A stretch of 24,972 bases of DNA from Paludibacteraceae bacterium. Lineage in GTDB: Bacteria; Bacteroidota; Bacteroidia; Bacteroidales; Paludibacteraceae. Under the pieces are notes generated by a model, which was given only the letters and a program-made list of their open reading frames with translations, searched no databases and was not told where the DNA came from. The stretch covers positions 1 through 24,972 of the forward strand of contig JAEDNI010000026.1 of assembly GCA_016302585.1 (NCBI GenBank), read 5' to 3'. Of this stretch, positions 16,417 through 24,915 are shown one piece after another. Every line of letters begins with the position of its first letter. Position 1 is the stretch's first letter. The position numbers and the translations under genes are program-made.

Positions 16417-16447
16417 CAAAAGTACTGCTTTTTTCTGAATTACGCAA
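16417..16447 (-). promoter_or_regulatory. Promoter of the barrel-sufC-sufD operon
   Basis: On the minus strand a TTG (16447-16445) is followed after 20 bases by TACTTTTG (16424-16417). It lies between the GH81 terminator and the barrel gene start at 16337. Confidence 0.85.
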
Positions 16448-16457
16448 GAAAAAAAAC

Positions 16458-16484
16458 AAAAAAAGCGTCCTAAGACGCCTTTTT
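16458..16484 (-). terminator. Intrinsic terminator of the beta-glucan operon
   Basis: On the minus strand GCGUC (16478-16474) pairs with GACGC (16469-16465) around UUAG. The stem is extended by a G-U and several A-U pairs and is followed by seven T. It lies about 25 bases after the GH81 stop codon. Confidence 0.88.
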
Positions 16485-16508
16485 CACCGTTTTACGTACT
16501 TGGGAACA

Positions 16509-19500
16509 CTATTGAAGGGTTCCGAATGCGTTGTAAATCGTGCCATCTGTCAAACGAATAAACAGTTGACCATCCCGAATAAACTTGTAATTGGAGCCAT
16601 CCTTATGACCGTCCGTCCACTCGATAGCCGTCTCTTCTTTGTCGCAAAGCGCTTCACCATAGACCTCCAGTTCCCACAAGGAAGAACCATAGCCTGTATT
16701 GCGTTTTTTACAATAAATTCGAACGAACTGTGCTTCCACCGCCTCACCGCCTTTGCGGATATCAATCGTCTGCACACCGCCTTCTGCACCCGTGATGGAC
16801 TTCGCTATCGTATACTGCTCGCCATCTTCACTCACTTCCACATCAAAATCCGTTGCATAAGCGGCTTCCCAATAGAGTTTGACAGTGGTCAGTTGATAGC
16901 AATCGCCGATATCCACCACAATCCATTCGTTGTCCTGATGACGGCTGGACCAACGGGAATTCAGATCTCCGTCCACGGCCTTCTCGGGTTTCGTTCCATC
17001 GTTCTCATATCCCGAAGCCGTGACTGACTTATGCAAGGCCAGGTTGACCTGATCGAACGACCTGACATGGACCGTAGCCGTGTCTTCAATATCGAAGCAA
17101 GGGAAGATCAATTCGAAATCTCCGACCTGCGTCGCGCGGTAGGATGAGTTACAAGTGTCCATCACCTCGCCGAACTGATTAAGAATCGATACGACGAACT
17201 GCTGCGTGGTACCCAGGGGCATCGTTACTTCCTTCGGCTCTACCTTCGCATTCGCCACTTGCTCCGCTTCCAGCACTACAAATGTCAACGAAGCGGAACA
17301 ACCGTCTATCGTACGTGTCTCTGTAAACAGGCCATAGTGCGAATAACTCAGCGTCTCGTTCTTTACAGAGAGTACCTTACCTGCACAGTCATAAGCCGTG
17401 ATCGTTAAGGTAGTTGTTTGCCCCGGATAAAGCACCGTATCCGTTGCCGAAAGTGCAATCGCAAACACACTCGTCGACTCACAACTCAGCGGACGACCAT
17501 AGGCTTCCAGCTCATAGAGCGAAGTGCCGTATTGCGTAGCCCGCTCTACTCCGGTCAATCGAATATACCTTCCTCTGGAAGGATTAGAGATTGGAGATTG
17601 GAGATTGGAGATTTGGATTTTCTCCACGCCTCCGGCGGAAGAGAGGACGGCGGTGCGCCATGTATTGTTATCATCGCTCAGCGCTAACTCATACTGCGAA
17701 GCATAGGCCGCTTCCCATCGTAAGATGAGGTGATCGATATAGCATATCTGCTGCAGATCCACCACTACCCATTCATTATCTTTGTGCGCCGACCCCCATC
17801 GCGTCTTTACATCGCCGTCCGTCAAGTGCTTCGCCAAGCAACCGGCGTTCTCTTCCGAAGAAGCCGTTACCGGTTTATGCAGCGCTAAGTTCGGATACGG
17901 AAGATTCCATGCCATCGAATCCGGTTCCACTTCTTTCTCCTCATCCTCAATAGTAGTCACTGTGTGTTTTTGATTGCCGCAGATGAGGGTTAATCCATGT
18001 GGCACAGTAACGGTTGTATCCACAGCCCCGAAGAAATGAACCGATAGCGGCGCAACCCCTACGTGATAAACGGCATACGTAGTACGCCCGCTGACCGTAT
18101 CCGTGTAAGCACAAGCCATCGGATGGTTAGAATATATATCGTATCGTTTCTCGCCCAACGCCTTGTGGGAATGCGCCAACCAATAGGTGATACCTCCCGT
18201 ATCTGCATTCTTTGCTAACGCTTTGCCCATCTTATCCATTTTGTCCCAGACATGCGCGGCCGAGTCGGCATCAAAGAGCGAGAGGTACGACAGGCACACA
18301 TTACCTAATCCCGACTCGTCACCCAAGCCACCGCTGGCAGCTTCATAGTTTCCCACCTCCTTAGCCGCATACATCTGCGTATAATCCCAACGTGTGAACT
18401 TGAGATCTTCGGAGAAGAAATTAGTGAGTATAGGTGAGATAGGTAGCCATTGTATCGAATGCATCCAAACCGGATCGCCGGAGAACCAGGTCCACCATCC
18501 TACGCCCTGCATCGTCAGGTTGCAGCAATAGGGGTGTTTGTATTTCGTAAAATCGATGTTCCTGCGTTGGCGATCGAACCAATACTCCGATGTCGCACGT
18601 GTCTCGAGGGTATAGCCCATGATTCCTGCCTCCAACATCTCCGGGTCTTGCAGCGCAGCGCCGAGCAGCCACACGCCACCCCAGCCTTGGATCGCTTCCG
18701 ACGAGGACTCCTGACCGTTACCGTTACCTGCATTACCCAATCCTCCTGCAAACGAATGTCCGCAATAAGGATTGAACGTACGGAACCAAGGTTCGTCCGC
18801 CGAACGCTGCCAGTTGGCATAATCGCGTGCCACCTCCCGCGCCATCAGACCGTAGTTCGTGCGAAAATCATCATCCAGCATGCACAGCAACGCCGAGGCA
18901 TAAACGAAATAGCCGTAATGGAAATGGTGGTCATTGAAGGTATCCGAGTCATAAGAAGGATCCATGCCGATGAGTGCTCCCCATTTCGGGTAACGCGCAA
19001 AATAGAACCGCTCTTCGCCCGGCGTGAAGGTGTACCAGTTAACCAGCACTTCTTTCAGACGATTCTTCGCCATACGGAAAGTAGCCGTATCGCCCATTTG
19101 CAGCGCAAAAGTCATATAATGCGCCATCTGCGTAAGGCCTTTGCCGCCCCAATAGGTATCTCCACCGAACGAACCACGCTTGGCATAATCCGCATTGAGC
19201 GCTGCCATACGGGCTGCCGAGAACTCCTCTCCCCACTCCATCGGAGCCGGGAAGAACGGCAGGAACGAATGCACCGGATACGTGAAGGTAAAATCGTTTC
19301 CCGAATATAGCCTCATCGTGCCGCGAGGAGAGAGATACGAACCATTGACCATTTGGTCATTTACCATCTGGTCATTTGAATCGTAGTAATGATGCGGCAG
19401 GAAGCCCATGAGGACAAATTTGTCCACATGAAAAGTCGTTGTGAGCGACGAGGTAGCGGCATGATAAGCGTACGAGAAAGTAGTCTTACGCGGGATTTGG

Positions 19501-20204
19501 AACGCGTATGGCGCACATGCCGCAGCGTCTAAACCATCCGTAAGCAAAGCGATTGTGAGCTTATCCGTGTCCGTAAAGACCGCATATCGGGCGCTATTGG
19601 GATTGGTAACCTGCATCGTGATTCCGGACGCCTCGAGCCAGACGAGCGGCGAACCTTCCATACACGTCACGCGCACCCAATCCTCGCCGTCCTGCATGAT
19701 AAACGACATCGCGAAATCCGACCAGCTATCGACGAGCGCTTCCTCAAAAGCTGCATTCTTACCGGTAGCGGTCTTCTGAAACGTCACCGAGAGCGGTGTG
19801 TCCCATTTGACCTCACAGCCCGTGGGCTCCCAATAGGACGGATAACCGATCGTCAGCTCACCGTCTTTTGCCTCTGCCCAACCGGGATAAAACCATAGTT
19901 TGCCGGTCCAGGTATTGACAAGTGCGTGCGTCCACCAATCATTCGTCGGTAGCGCCAGAGAGCCCTCGTGCGAACCATCGGGAGCACCCAACCGCGCCAA
20001 AAGCGAGTCCGGCAGATAGAGTCTGCGATGCTCCATCTGGTACGCCTGACAACCGCCGTGAGCCGAAGTATGACTCTTGGACAGCGGCACAAACGAAGCA
20101 TACGAACCTGCGCCAACAGACACCGGTGTTTGCGCGAAAGAGGAGACCGCTATCGCTGAAAGAAGAAAGACCGCTGCGCGCAAAGACAAAAGACTCCGTT
20201 TCAC
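16509..20204 (-). CDS. GH81 endo-beta-1,3-glucanase with two F5/8C (CBM32-like) domains
   Basis: This 1231-residue secreted enzyme should cut beta-1,3-glucan internally. It has a signal peptide at 1-24 and a GH81 catalytic region at about 35-745. The family signatures are DTFNDHHFHYGY at 421-432 (Asp425 the likely acid) and GHSFAGGLGNAGNGNGQESS with Glu499 and Glu503, one of which should act as base. Two F5/8 type C discoidin domains lie at about 772-903 and 1054-1185 (each NLALHKxVTAS...), separated by Ig-like beta domains (910-1048). The C-terminal tail at 1207-1228 (KFIRDGQLFIRL...YNAFG) matches the tails of the B12-operon proteins. It starts with GTG 3 bases after the GH30 stop. Two short tandem DNA repeats lie inside the frame, at residues about 276-287 and 864-875. 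Confidence 0.93.
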   Translation of the reverse strand: MKRSLLSLRAAVFLLSAIAVSSFAQTPVSVGAGSYASFVPLSKSHTSAHGGCQAYQMEHRRLYLPDSLLARLGAPDGSHEGSLALPTNDWWTHALVNTWTGKLWFYPGWAEAKDGELTIGYPSYWEPTGCEVKWDTPLSVTFQKTATGKNAAFEEALVDSWSDFAMSFIMQDGEDWVRVTCMEGSPLVWLEASGITMQVTNPNSARYAVFTDTDKLTIALLTDGLDAAACAPYAFQIPRKTTFSYAYHAATSSLTTTFHVDKFVLMGFLPHHYYDSNDQMVNDQMVNGSYLSPRGTMRLYSGNDFTFTYPVHSFLPFFPAPMEWGEEFSAARMAALNADYAKRGSFGGDTYWGGKGLTQMAHYMTFALQMGDTATFRMAKNRLKEVLVNWYTFTPGEERFYFARYPKWGALIGMDPSYDSDTFNDHHFHYGYFVYASALLCMLDDDFRTNYGLMAREVARDYANWQRSADEPWFRTFNPYCGHSFAGGLGNAGNGNGQESSSEAIQGWGGVWLLGAALQDPEMLEAGIMGYTLETRATSEYWFDRQRRNIDFTKYKHPYCCNLTMQGVGWWTWFSGDPVWMHSIQWLPISPILTNFFSEDLKFTRWDYTQMYAAKEVGNYEAASGGLGDESGLGNVCLSYLSLFDADSAAHVWDKMDKMGKALAKNADTGGITYWLAHSHKALGEKRYDIYSNHPMACAYTDTVSGRTTYAVYHVGVAPLSVHFFGAVDTTVTVPHGLTLICGNQKHTVTTIEDEEKEVEPDSMAWNLPYPNLALHKPVTASSEENAGCLAKHLTDGDVKTRWGSAHKDNEWVVVDLQQICYIDHLILRWEAAYASQYELALSDDNNTWRTAVLSSAGGVEKIQISNLQSPISNPSRGRYIRLTGVERATQYGTSLYELEAYGRPLSCESTSVFAIALSATDTVLYPGQTTTLTITAYDCAGKVLSVKNETLSYSHYGLFTETRTIDGCSASLTFVVLEAEQVANAKVEPKEVTMPLGTTQQFVVSILNQFGEVMDTCNSSYRATQVGDFELIFPCFDIEDTATVHVRSFDQVNLALHKSVTASGYENDGTKPEKAVDGDLNSRWSSRHQDNEWIVVDIGDCYQLTTVKLYWEAAYATDFDVEVSEDGEQYTIAKSITGAEGGVQTIDIRKGGEAVEAQFVRIYCKKRNTGYGSSLWELEVYGEALCDKEETAIEWTDGHKDGSNYKFIRDGQLFIRLTDGTIYNAFGTLQ
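17582..17616. repeat. Heptamer tandem repeat inside the GH81 gene
   Basis: Five 7-bp units run GATTAGA, GATTGGA three times, GATTTGG on the plus strand, 35 bases in all. They encode the QISNLQSPISNPS stretch of the first discoidin domain, an insertion just before its last strands (GRYIRLTGV). The GATTNNN core matches the intergenic array at 8645-8679. Confidence 0.75.
19341..19377. repeat. Short tandem repeat inside the GH81 catalytic region
   Basis: Two 15-bp copies (ACCATTTGGTCATTT and ACCATCTGGTCATTT) follow a 7-bp partial copy (ACCATTG). It can also be read as five units of 7 or 8 bases. It encodes a repeated NDQMV within the GH81 domain (about residues 276-287), probably in a surface loop. 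Confidence 0.7.
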
Positions 20205-20207
20205 ACC

Positions 20208-21812
20208 TTACAGTTTCACCAATATTGTTTCTACACTATTCGCCGGCATAGCCACCGTCGCGCAGTACTCGCCTATCTGCAGCGGGAAAGAAGTTGCCTC
20301 GCCGGTATTGAGGATATTGATCGCGTACGAACCGTCCGGTTTGGCTACGGCGCAGATATGAATCGTCTCCTCCAGTCCATCCGGCAAACGAACACCTAAT
20401 GCCACATCGCCCGGCCGCATAGAGCGACTGAACTGCTTGAGCACATAGTAATACGGTGTGTAGTATAGGTTTTCATGCTCGTAATCTACCATCAGCATCG
20501 CACCGCAGTTATTGTTTACATGCGTCGGACCACCAATCGAATCCAGCACGGCATTCCAATCGATATGTCCGGTTAACCAGTGATTGATACCATCGATGAT
20601 ATAACTCGCATAGCGATGAGTAACCGCGTATTTGGGATGCCATTCCGGCCACCAAGGTGTCGAATAAGCCCAATCGGTCGCATTCGGATTCCACCAGAAA
20701 CTGTCGTTATCAAACCAACAGCACTCTTTATATCCCTCGTAATCGGATACGCCGGGCCAACCGTCTCGACCTAAGTTATCCACACAACCTTCCGTATGAA
20801 TCAGGCGCTTATCGGGATGTGCCGCATGCAGCGAGTCCAATACATCCGGGAAACAACTGATGGTCGATCCGTACCAATGCACGGCCGTTCCATCCGTATA
20901 GGCGTTTGCTAACGAATCGCCGAAGATAGCGGCCGTATAGGGCGCGGCCTCAAAGGTGTTTTGGTCAAAGCCTAAAATCTTCACATCACCAAAACCATTG
21001 GTTTGCAGTTGCGGGCCCAGATATTTACCGATCAGTTCTGCCTCAGCGGCAGGCGTTAGGTGCATCGATTCCCAACTGCCGTCATTCCCCATCGGTTCAT
21101 TCTCCGGTGTGATAGCCCAGAAGCGAATACCCGCTTCCTTATACGCCTGCAGATACTTTACATAGTAGCGCGCAAAGGCATCGTAGTACTCGGGCAGCAG
21201 AGAACCTCCGTAACGATTCGTCTTATCGAAGAACTGCTTGTTGTCTTTCATCCATGCCGGGGCCGTCCAGGGGGAAGCTACCAATCGCCATTCGCTATCC
21301 GCTTGACCGGCTTTGATCTCGGCAATCTCATGCAGACATTGCCACATATCATATTGCTCGTCTTGAATCTGCGGATACTCCTCTTTCGAGAATCCATCCT
21401 GGTGCACCGCCATGCTAAAATGATCCAGTGCCTCATCGTTCTCCACGTCATCGTAGGAATAATGTCCCTTAAGAGCGAAGTCCGATGCACCGACTACGGT
21501 ACGCGAAGCAGAGAAATTAGCGCCATCCTCTCCATACATCTCCTGCAGCACTTCACGACGCTTCTCCGGACTCAGACAAGCCAACACAAACACCGACGAC
21601 TCCGTAATAGAGTTGCCAAAACCGTCTATCGTCTGACGACGGTCATTCACATCCACTACAACAGCTCCGTCCAACGTCTTTTTAACAAACACTACGGCCG
21701 ATTGTTCGGCGCATTTCTTTCCGGATGCAGAGGTGAGCCACACATGGGTGGACGGTACCTTCGCTGTGCAGGCTGTCAGCGCACAGAGAGCAAAAAGGAT
21801 TATTTTACGCAT
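20208..21812 (-). CDS. GH30 family beta-glucanase lipoprotein (probably endo-beta-1,6-glucanase)
   Basis: This 534-residue envelope lipoprotein starts MRKIILFALCALTAC, with the lipid-bearing Cys at 15. The frame is open further upstream, but the lipoprotein signal fixes the ATG at 21812, which overlaps the upstream phosphorylase gene by 13 bases. GH30 hallmarks are DGFGNSITESS near 63-73, the acid/base motif TPENEP (Glu239) and the nucleophile in LIHTEGC (Glu341). Glu-to-Glu spacing and length are normal. GH30 includes glucosylceramidases, xylanases and beta-1,6-glucanases. Pairing with GH81 favours beta-1,6-glucan, the side linkage of fungal and laminarin-type glucans, but the substrate is inferred. 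The GH81 gene follows after 3 bases. Confidence 0.9.
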   Translation of the reverse strand: MRKIILFALCALTACTAKVPSTHVWLTSASGKKCAEQSAVVFVKKTLDGAVVVDVNDRRQTIDGFGNSITESSVFVLACLSPEKRREVLQEMYGEDGANFSASRTVVGASDFALKGHYSYDDVENDEALDHFSMAVHQDGFSKEEYPQIQDEQYDMWQCLHEIAEIKAGQADSEWRLVASPWTAPAWMKDNKQFFDKTNRYGGSLLPEYYDAFARYYVKYLQAYKEAGIRFWAITPENEPMGNDGSWESMHLTPAAEAELIGKYLGPQLQTNGFGDVKILGFDQNTFEAAPYTAAIFGDSLANAYTDGTAVHWYGSTISCFPDVLDSLHAAHPDKRLIHTEGCVDNLGRDGWPGVSDYEGYKECCWFDNDSFWWNPNATDWAYSTPWWPEWHPKYAVTHRYASYIIDGINHWLTGHIDWNAVLDSIGGPTHVNNNCGAMLMVDYEHENLYYTPYYYVLKQFSRSMRPGDVALGVRLPDGLEETIHICAVAKPDGSYAINILNTGEATSFPLQIGEYCATVAMPANSVETILVKL

Positions 21813-24811
21813 ATGTTTACAGTAATTTCGGTTATCTTTTCGTCGCGGGCAAAGAGATGTGCGCTTTCCTCTTTGGATAGCACCTTTGCTTCCACTTCGG
21901 CAAGGCCGCAATAGTCTTTCGGCAGAGGTTGATCTAACTTATAGGTGATCTTCGTGCCGCAGTACGTGAACTGCAGCGCATTGTCCTTGAAATCATTCGC
22001 GCAAAGGAAGAGCGGGGAAAAAGTGATCTGGCCGTCCTGCACGGTTACACCTAATTCGAACCACCGGCTGATGATATCTTCCTTCACCTGTCCGGTCATT
22101 CCGGGTTGTTGCACGCCAGCCATGGTCGGCGTATGCGAATACGGATCGAAGGGGAAAGCCCCATACTCATCCGGCCGCTTATGCGAACCGATACCTTCGC
22201 GAATTGCCATATATTGCTTCAAGAGACGTTGGCGGATCTCCGTCCTCTCGTTCTTCGCCCGCTGCATGGTCTCGCCCACCGCCAAGAGCAGTTTACTTAC
22301 CATATGCCAGTAGATACAGCCAAGACCTTCGTACTTATAGAACGTACCGCTACGACCGGTGAAAGCATGGTGATTAAACACTTGTTCATACAGGTCCTTC
22401 AGTTCATCCGGCAGTTCATTCGCATTACGATACTTGGCATCGAAATGAATACCGCCATCGCAGTCCTGCTTCAGGATTGAACCCAGATATTTCTGTACCA
22501 CCGCCAGATTCTTCGCCTCTTCCGGCAGGTTATTCAATTCCAGGAAAGTCTTTCGTCTGCGGTTCGGATAGAGCATATACGAACGTTGATCTTCGCGGTA
22601 TAGATCGGAATGACGCATTGCATCAAGTAAGTCGGCCGCCTCTTCTCCGCTGAGAATTCCGGACGAGAGAACTGCTACCTGACCTTCCAGCATCGCATAG
22701 AGATGGCTGATCTCGATGCCCTGATCCGTAAACTTAATCAGGTTATATGCCTCATACAAACCGTCTGCACGTTTGTTCGCGCGAATCGACTCATCAATCT
22801 TACGCAAGGTAGCGTCCAAGAACTCGTGTAACTCCTCTTTCTCCAGTACTTCGGTCTTCCCGCTTAGTCCGGCATATACCTTTTCGCGGTATGTCTCGCC
22901 GGCCGTACCGACAATATCGAGGAACTGCTTGGTGTTGCCGTTCGGATAAGCATTGCGAATTGCACGGAGGAAATTCAAGGTTTCTACACCTATCGTCACG
23001 TCTTCTTGAATCAAATTCTGCAGGAATGCTACGTAGCGACGCATGTAACACAAGGTCACCATCGAAGCACCATAGCCTACTAACGCGTTGTTCGCATCAT
23101 TCCATTCCGGACGTAAAGTATTCATCCATATACCGGCTTCGGGAACGAAGTTCGACAGTTTGGTCAATAGAGTAATCAGCAACTTATCGGCCATCGTTGT
23201 TCGGCGAACCTGTTGTTTCTCATCTAAGAGCAACTTGGCTTCTGCCCCCTTCGTCGGAATAAGCGCCTGAATACGCTTATGTTCCTCGTCGTCAAAGCGA
23301 ATACTGTTCTTCGGGTCGGCTACGATCTCGGCATACGATTTCAATCGATACGGAACATTCGCAAACGCATACCTGCATTCATTCAGCAAGCCTTGCAGTT
23401 TCTGCGGATCATGACTGTAACTGATTTCCAGCAGTTTCTGCAAATAGATAATCTGATGGTCGCCCCAATAACCGATGTTTGACCATGGATTTTCCGGTTC
23501 AATCACCTCGTAATCAATTCCCTCATTGGAGATACGATAGGGATTATAGCCGTCCGCCGTAGTGGCATCCAGGAACTTGGCAATGATATGATTGATATAG
23601 AGCGGATAACTGTACGAGAGCGCTTCCCAGTTCTGGAAAATATCGCGCCAGTTACCCTGATATGCTACAACCGGCTTACCTTGTTCATCCTGCACGCGAA
23701 TATTGAACAGGTTCCATGGACGAGAAGGATCACCATGTCGTCTACCAAAGGTCAACGGCAGATCTTCCGTATCCGACTTAGGCGGATAATTCAGGTAATA
23801 ACCGCCGCGCATGGTATTGAATAGCACGTTCGCGAAATGACGCGCATCATTGGCCTCATCGCCCGTTTCCTGCACACCATCGTTCTGTGCTACTATACGT
23901 TTCAGCGTCTCAGTCGACTCTCTCATCGCCGCCTCAATCACCTCTATCGCATCCGGTTGCGTAATGAAATGCATCAGTTCATGCACCGCTACTGCATCTT
24001 TGCTGACATCCAACACATTATACCAAGTCTGCGAACAATGAGCCGGCAGATAAAGAGATGTCTCTGCCACAAACGCTCCGCGTACGCCTTTAGAAGGAGT
24101 TTTATCGTACTTTGCACCTGGCAAGCCTAATCCATAGACGGTATTACATGTGAGGGATTCAGAGGGTTCTGCACGGTCCACCAAGATGGCCTCCATGCGG
24201 AAAAGCGCCAGCGAAGTGCCTGGCACCAGTTCGGTCTTCTTATATCCGTCAACCAATGTGGAGAACTCATTCTGCGTCTTGCGCTCTACGCCAGCCGGCA
24301 GCACATTCTGCAGACGATCGTCAATGGATACTTCCGTAGCTCGGTTGCCTAAGTTCTCCAGCGTTGCACGACGTACCCAACCATGTTTGCCTGCAGGTGC
24401 CCAAATATAGGAGAAACGCAGTTTGAGTGTGTGGTTCTCTTCACAGAACACAATCTGGTTGCCCACCGTTGATTTCGCAATCTTACGGGACAACACGAAT
24501 ACATCCTGTTGCTGCGCAGAGAAAGGTCTCCAGAGCAGATCTCCGTTCACTTGAAACGGTTCACCCTTCACCTTTATCGTCGTCTTCGGACCGGTAAACT
24601 CATAGCTCTCCGTAATCTTGTCGTCCGTATAATACGGGAAAAGCGCTTCACCGGGACTTCTGCGACCTGCCGTCAGTCCTCCGGTAGAAGACAGGTACAT
24701 CCATAGATCCGTATCCGACGCCAGCGAGATGAAGAACGGCTGCATCTCATCGTAATTGGCAATCTCATAAAACCGTTCGCCGTTAATCGATATAAATTGT
24801 CCTTTTACCAT
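21800..24811 (-). CDS. Cytoplasmic GH94-superfamily phosphorylase (possibly beta-1,3-glucan phosphorylase)
   Basis: This 1003-residue protein has no signal peptide. The N terminus (about 1-290) is beta-rich like the supersandwich domain of GH94-type phosphorylases, and an alpha/alpha barrel follows. GH94-like marks are NWRDIFQNWEAL at 387-398, RPEWNDANNALVGYG at 567-581 (Asp572 in WND the likely general acid) and GVQQPGMTGQVKEDI near 899-913. Such enzymes split a beta-glucoside with phosphate to give alpha-glucose-1-phosphate. The length fits GH149 or GH161 (beta-1,3-glucan phosphorylases of about 1000-1100 residues) better than typical GH94 (about 800). Family choice is inference, supported by the GH81 and GH30 genes directly downstream. 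A tandem repeat and a partial gene lie upstream, and no good promoter box is visible there. Confidence 0.75.
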   Translation of the reverse strand: MVKGQFISINGERFYEIANYDEMQPFFISLASDTDLWMYLSSTGGLTAGRRSPGEALFPYYTDDKITESYEFTGPKTTIKVKGEPFQVNGDLLWRPFSAQQQDVFVLSRKIAKSTVGNQIVFCEENHTLKLRFSYIWAPAGKHGWVRRATLENLGNRATEVSIDDRLQNVLPAGVERKTQNEFSTLVDGYKKTELVPGTSLALFRMEAILVDRAEPSESLTCNTVYGLGLPGAKYDKTPSKGVRGAFVAETSLYLPAHCSQTWYNVLDVSKDAVAVHELMHFITQPDAIEVIEAAMRESTETLKRIVAQNDGVQETGDEANDARHFANVLFNTMRGGYYLNYPPKSDTEDLPLTFGRRHGDPSRPWNLFNIRVQDEQGKPVVAYQGNWRDIFQNWEALSYSYPLYINHIIAKFLDATTADGYNPYRISNEGIDYEVIEPENPWSNIGYWGDHQIIYLQKLLEISYSHDPQKLQGLLNECRYAFANVPYRLKSYAEIVADPKNSIRFDDEEHKRIQALIPTKGAEAKLLLDEKQQVRRTTMADKLLITLLTKLSNFVPEAGIWMNTLRPEWNDANNALVGYGASMVTLCYMRRYVAFLQNLIQEDVTIGVETLNFLRAIRNAYPNGNTKQFLDIVGTAGETYREKVYAGLSGKTEVLEKEELHEFLDATLRKIDESIRANKRADGLYEAYNLIKFTDQGIEISHLYAMLEGQVAVLSSGILSGEEAADLLDAMRHSDLYREDQRSYMLYPNRRRKTFLELNNLPEEAKNLAVVQKYLGSILKQDCDGGIHFDAKYRNANELPDELKDLYEQVFNHHAFTGRSGTFYKYEGLGCIYWHMVSKLLLAVGETMQRAKNERTEIRQRLLKQYMAIREGIGSHKRPDEYGAFPFDPYSHTPTMAGVQQPGMTGQVKEDIISRWFELGVTVQDGQITFSPLFLCANDFKDNALQFTYCGTKITYKLDQPLPKDYCGLAEVEAKVLSKEESAHLFARDEKITEITVNICVK

Positions 24812-24855
24812 GGTTATCTTATTTTTTTTCGAACGCTCTGTCCAAAAATCAAACG

Positions 24856-24895
24856 TTAGTGATTCTTAGTGATACTTAGTGATATTTAGTGATTA
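24856..24895. repeat. 10-bp tandem repeat, four units
   Basis: Four head-to-tail copies of TTAGTGATNN (NN = TC, AC, AT, TA) lie between the stop codon of the partial upstream gene and the start of the phosphorylase gene. The unit is close to one turn of the helix. No protein-binding role can be shown from sequence. Confidence 0.8.
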
Positions 24896-24915
24896 TCGAC
24901 CCCTTGTCGAACCTG

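Noticed and set aside
18450..19310. A 286-residue plus-strand frame opposite GH81.
   Set aside because: It is antisense to the catalytic region that carries the GH81 signatures, and its Arg- and His-rich translation looks like a shadow frame.
21813..21911. An upstream extension of the GH30 frame by 33 residues.
   Set aside because: It lies inside the phosphorylase gene, is Arg/Lys-rich, and would bury the clear lipoprotein signal that starts at 21812.
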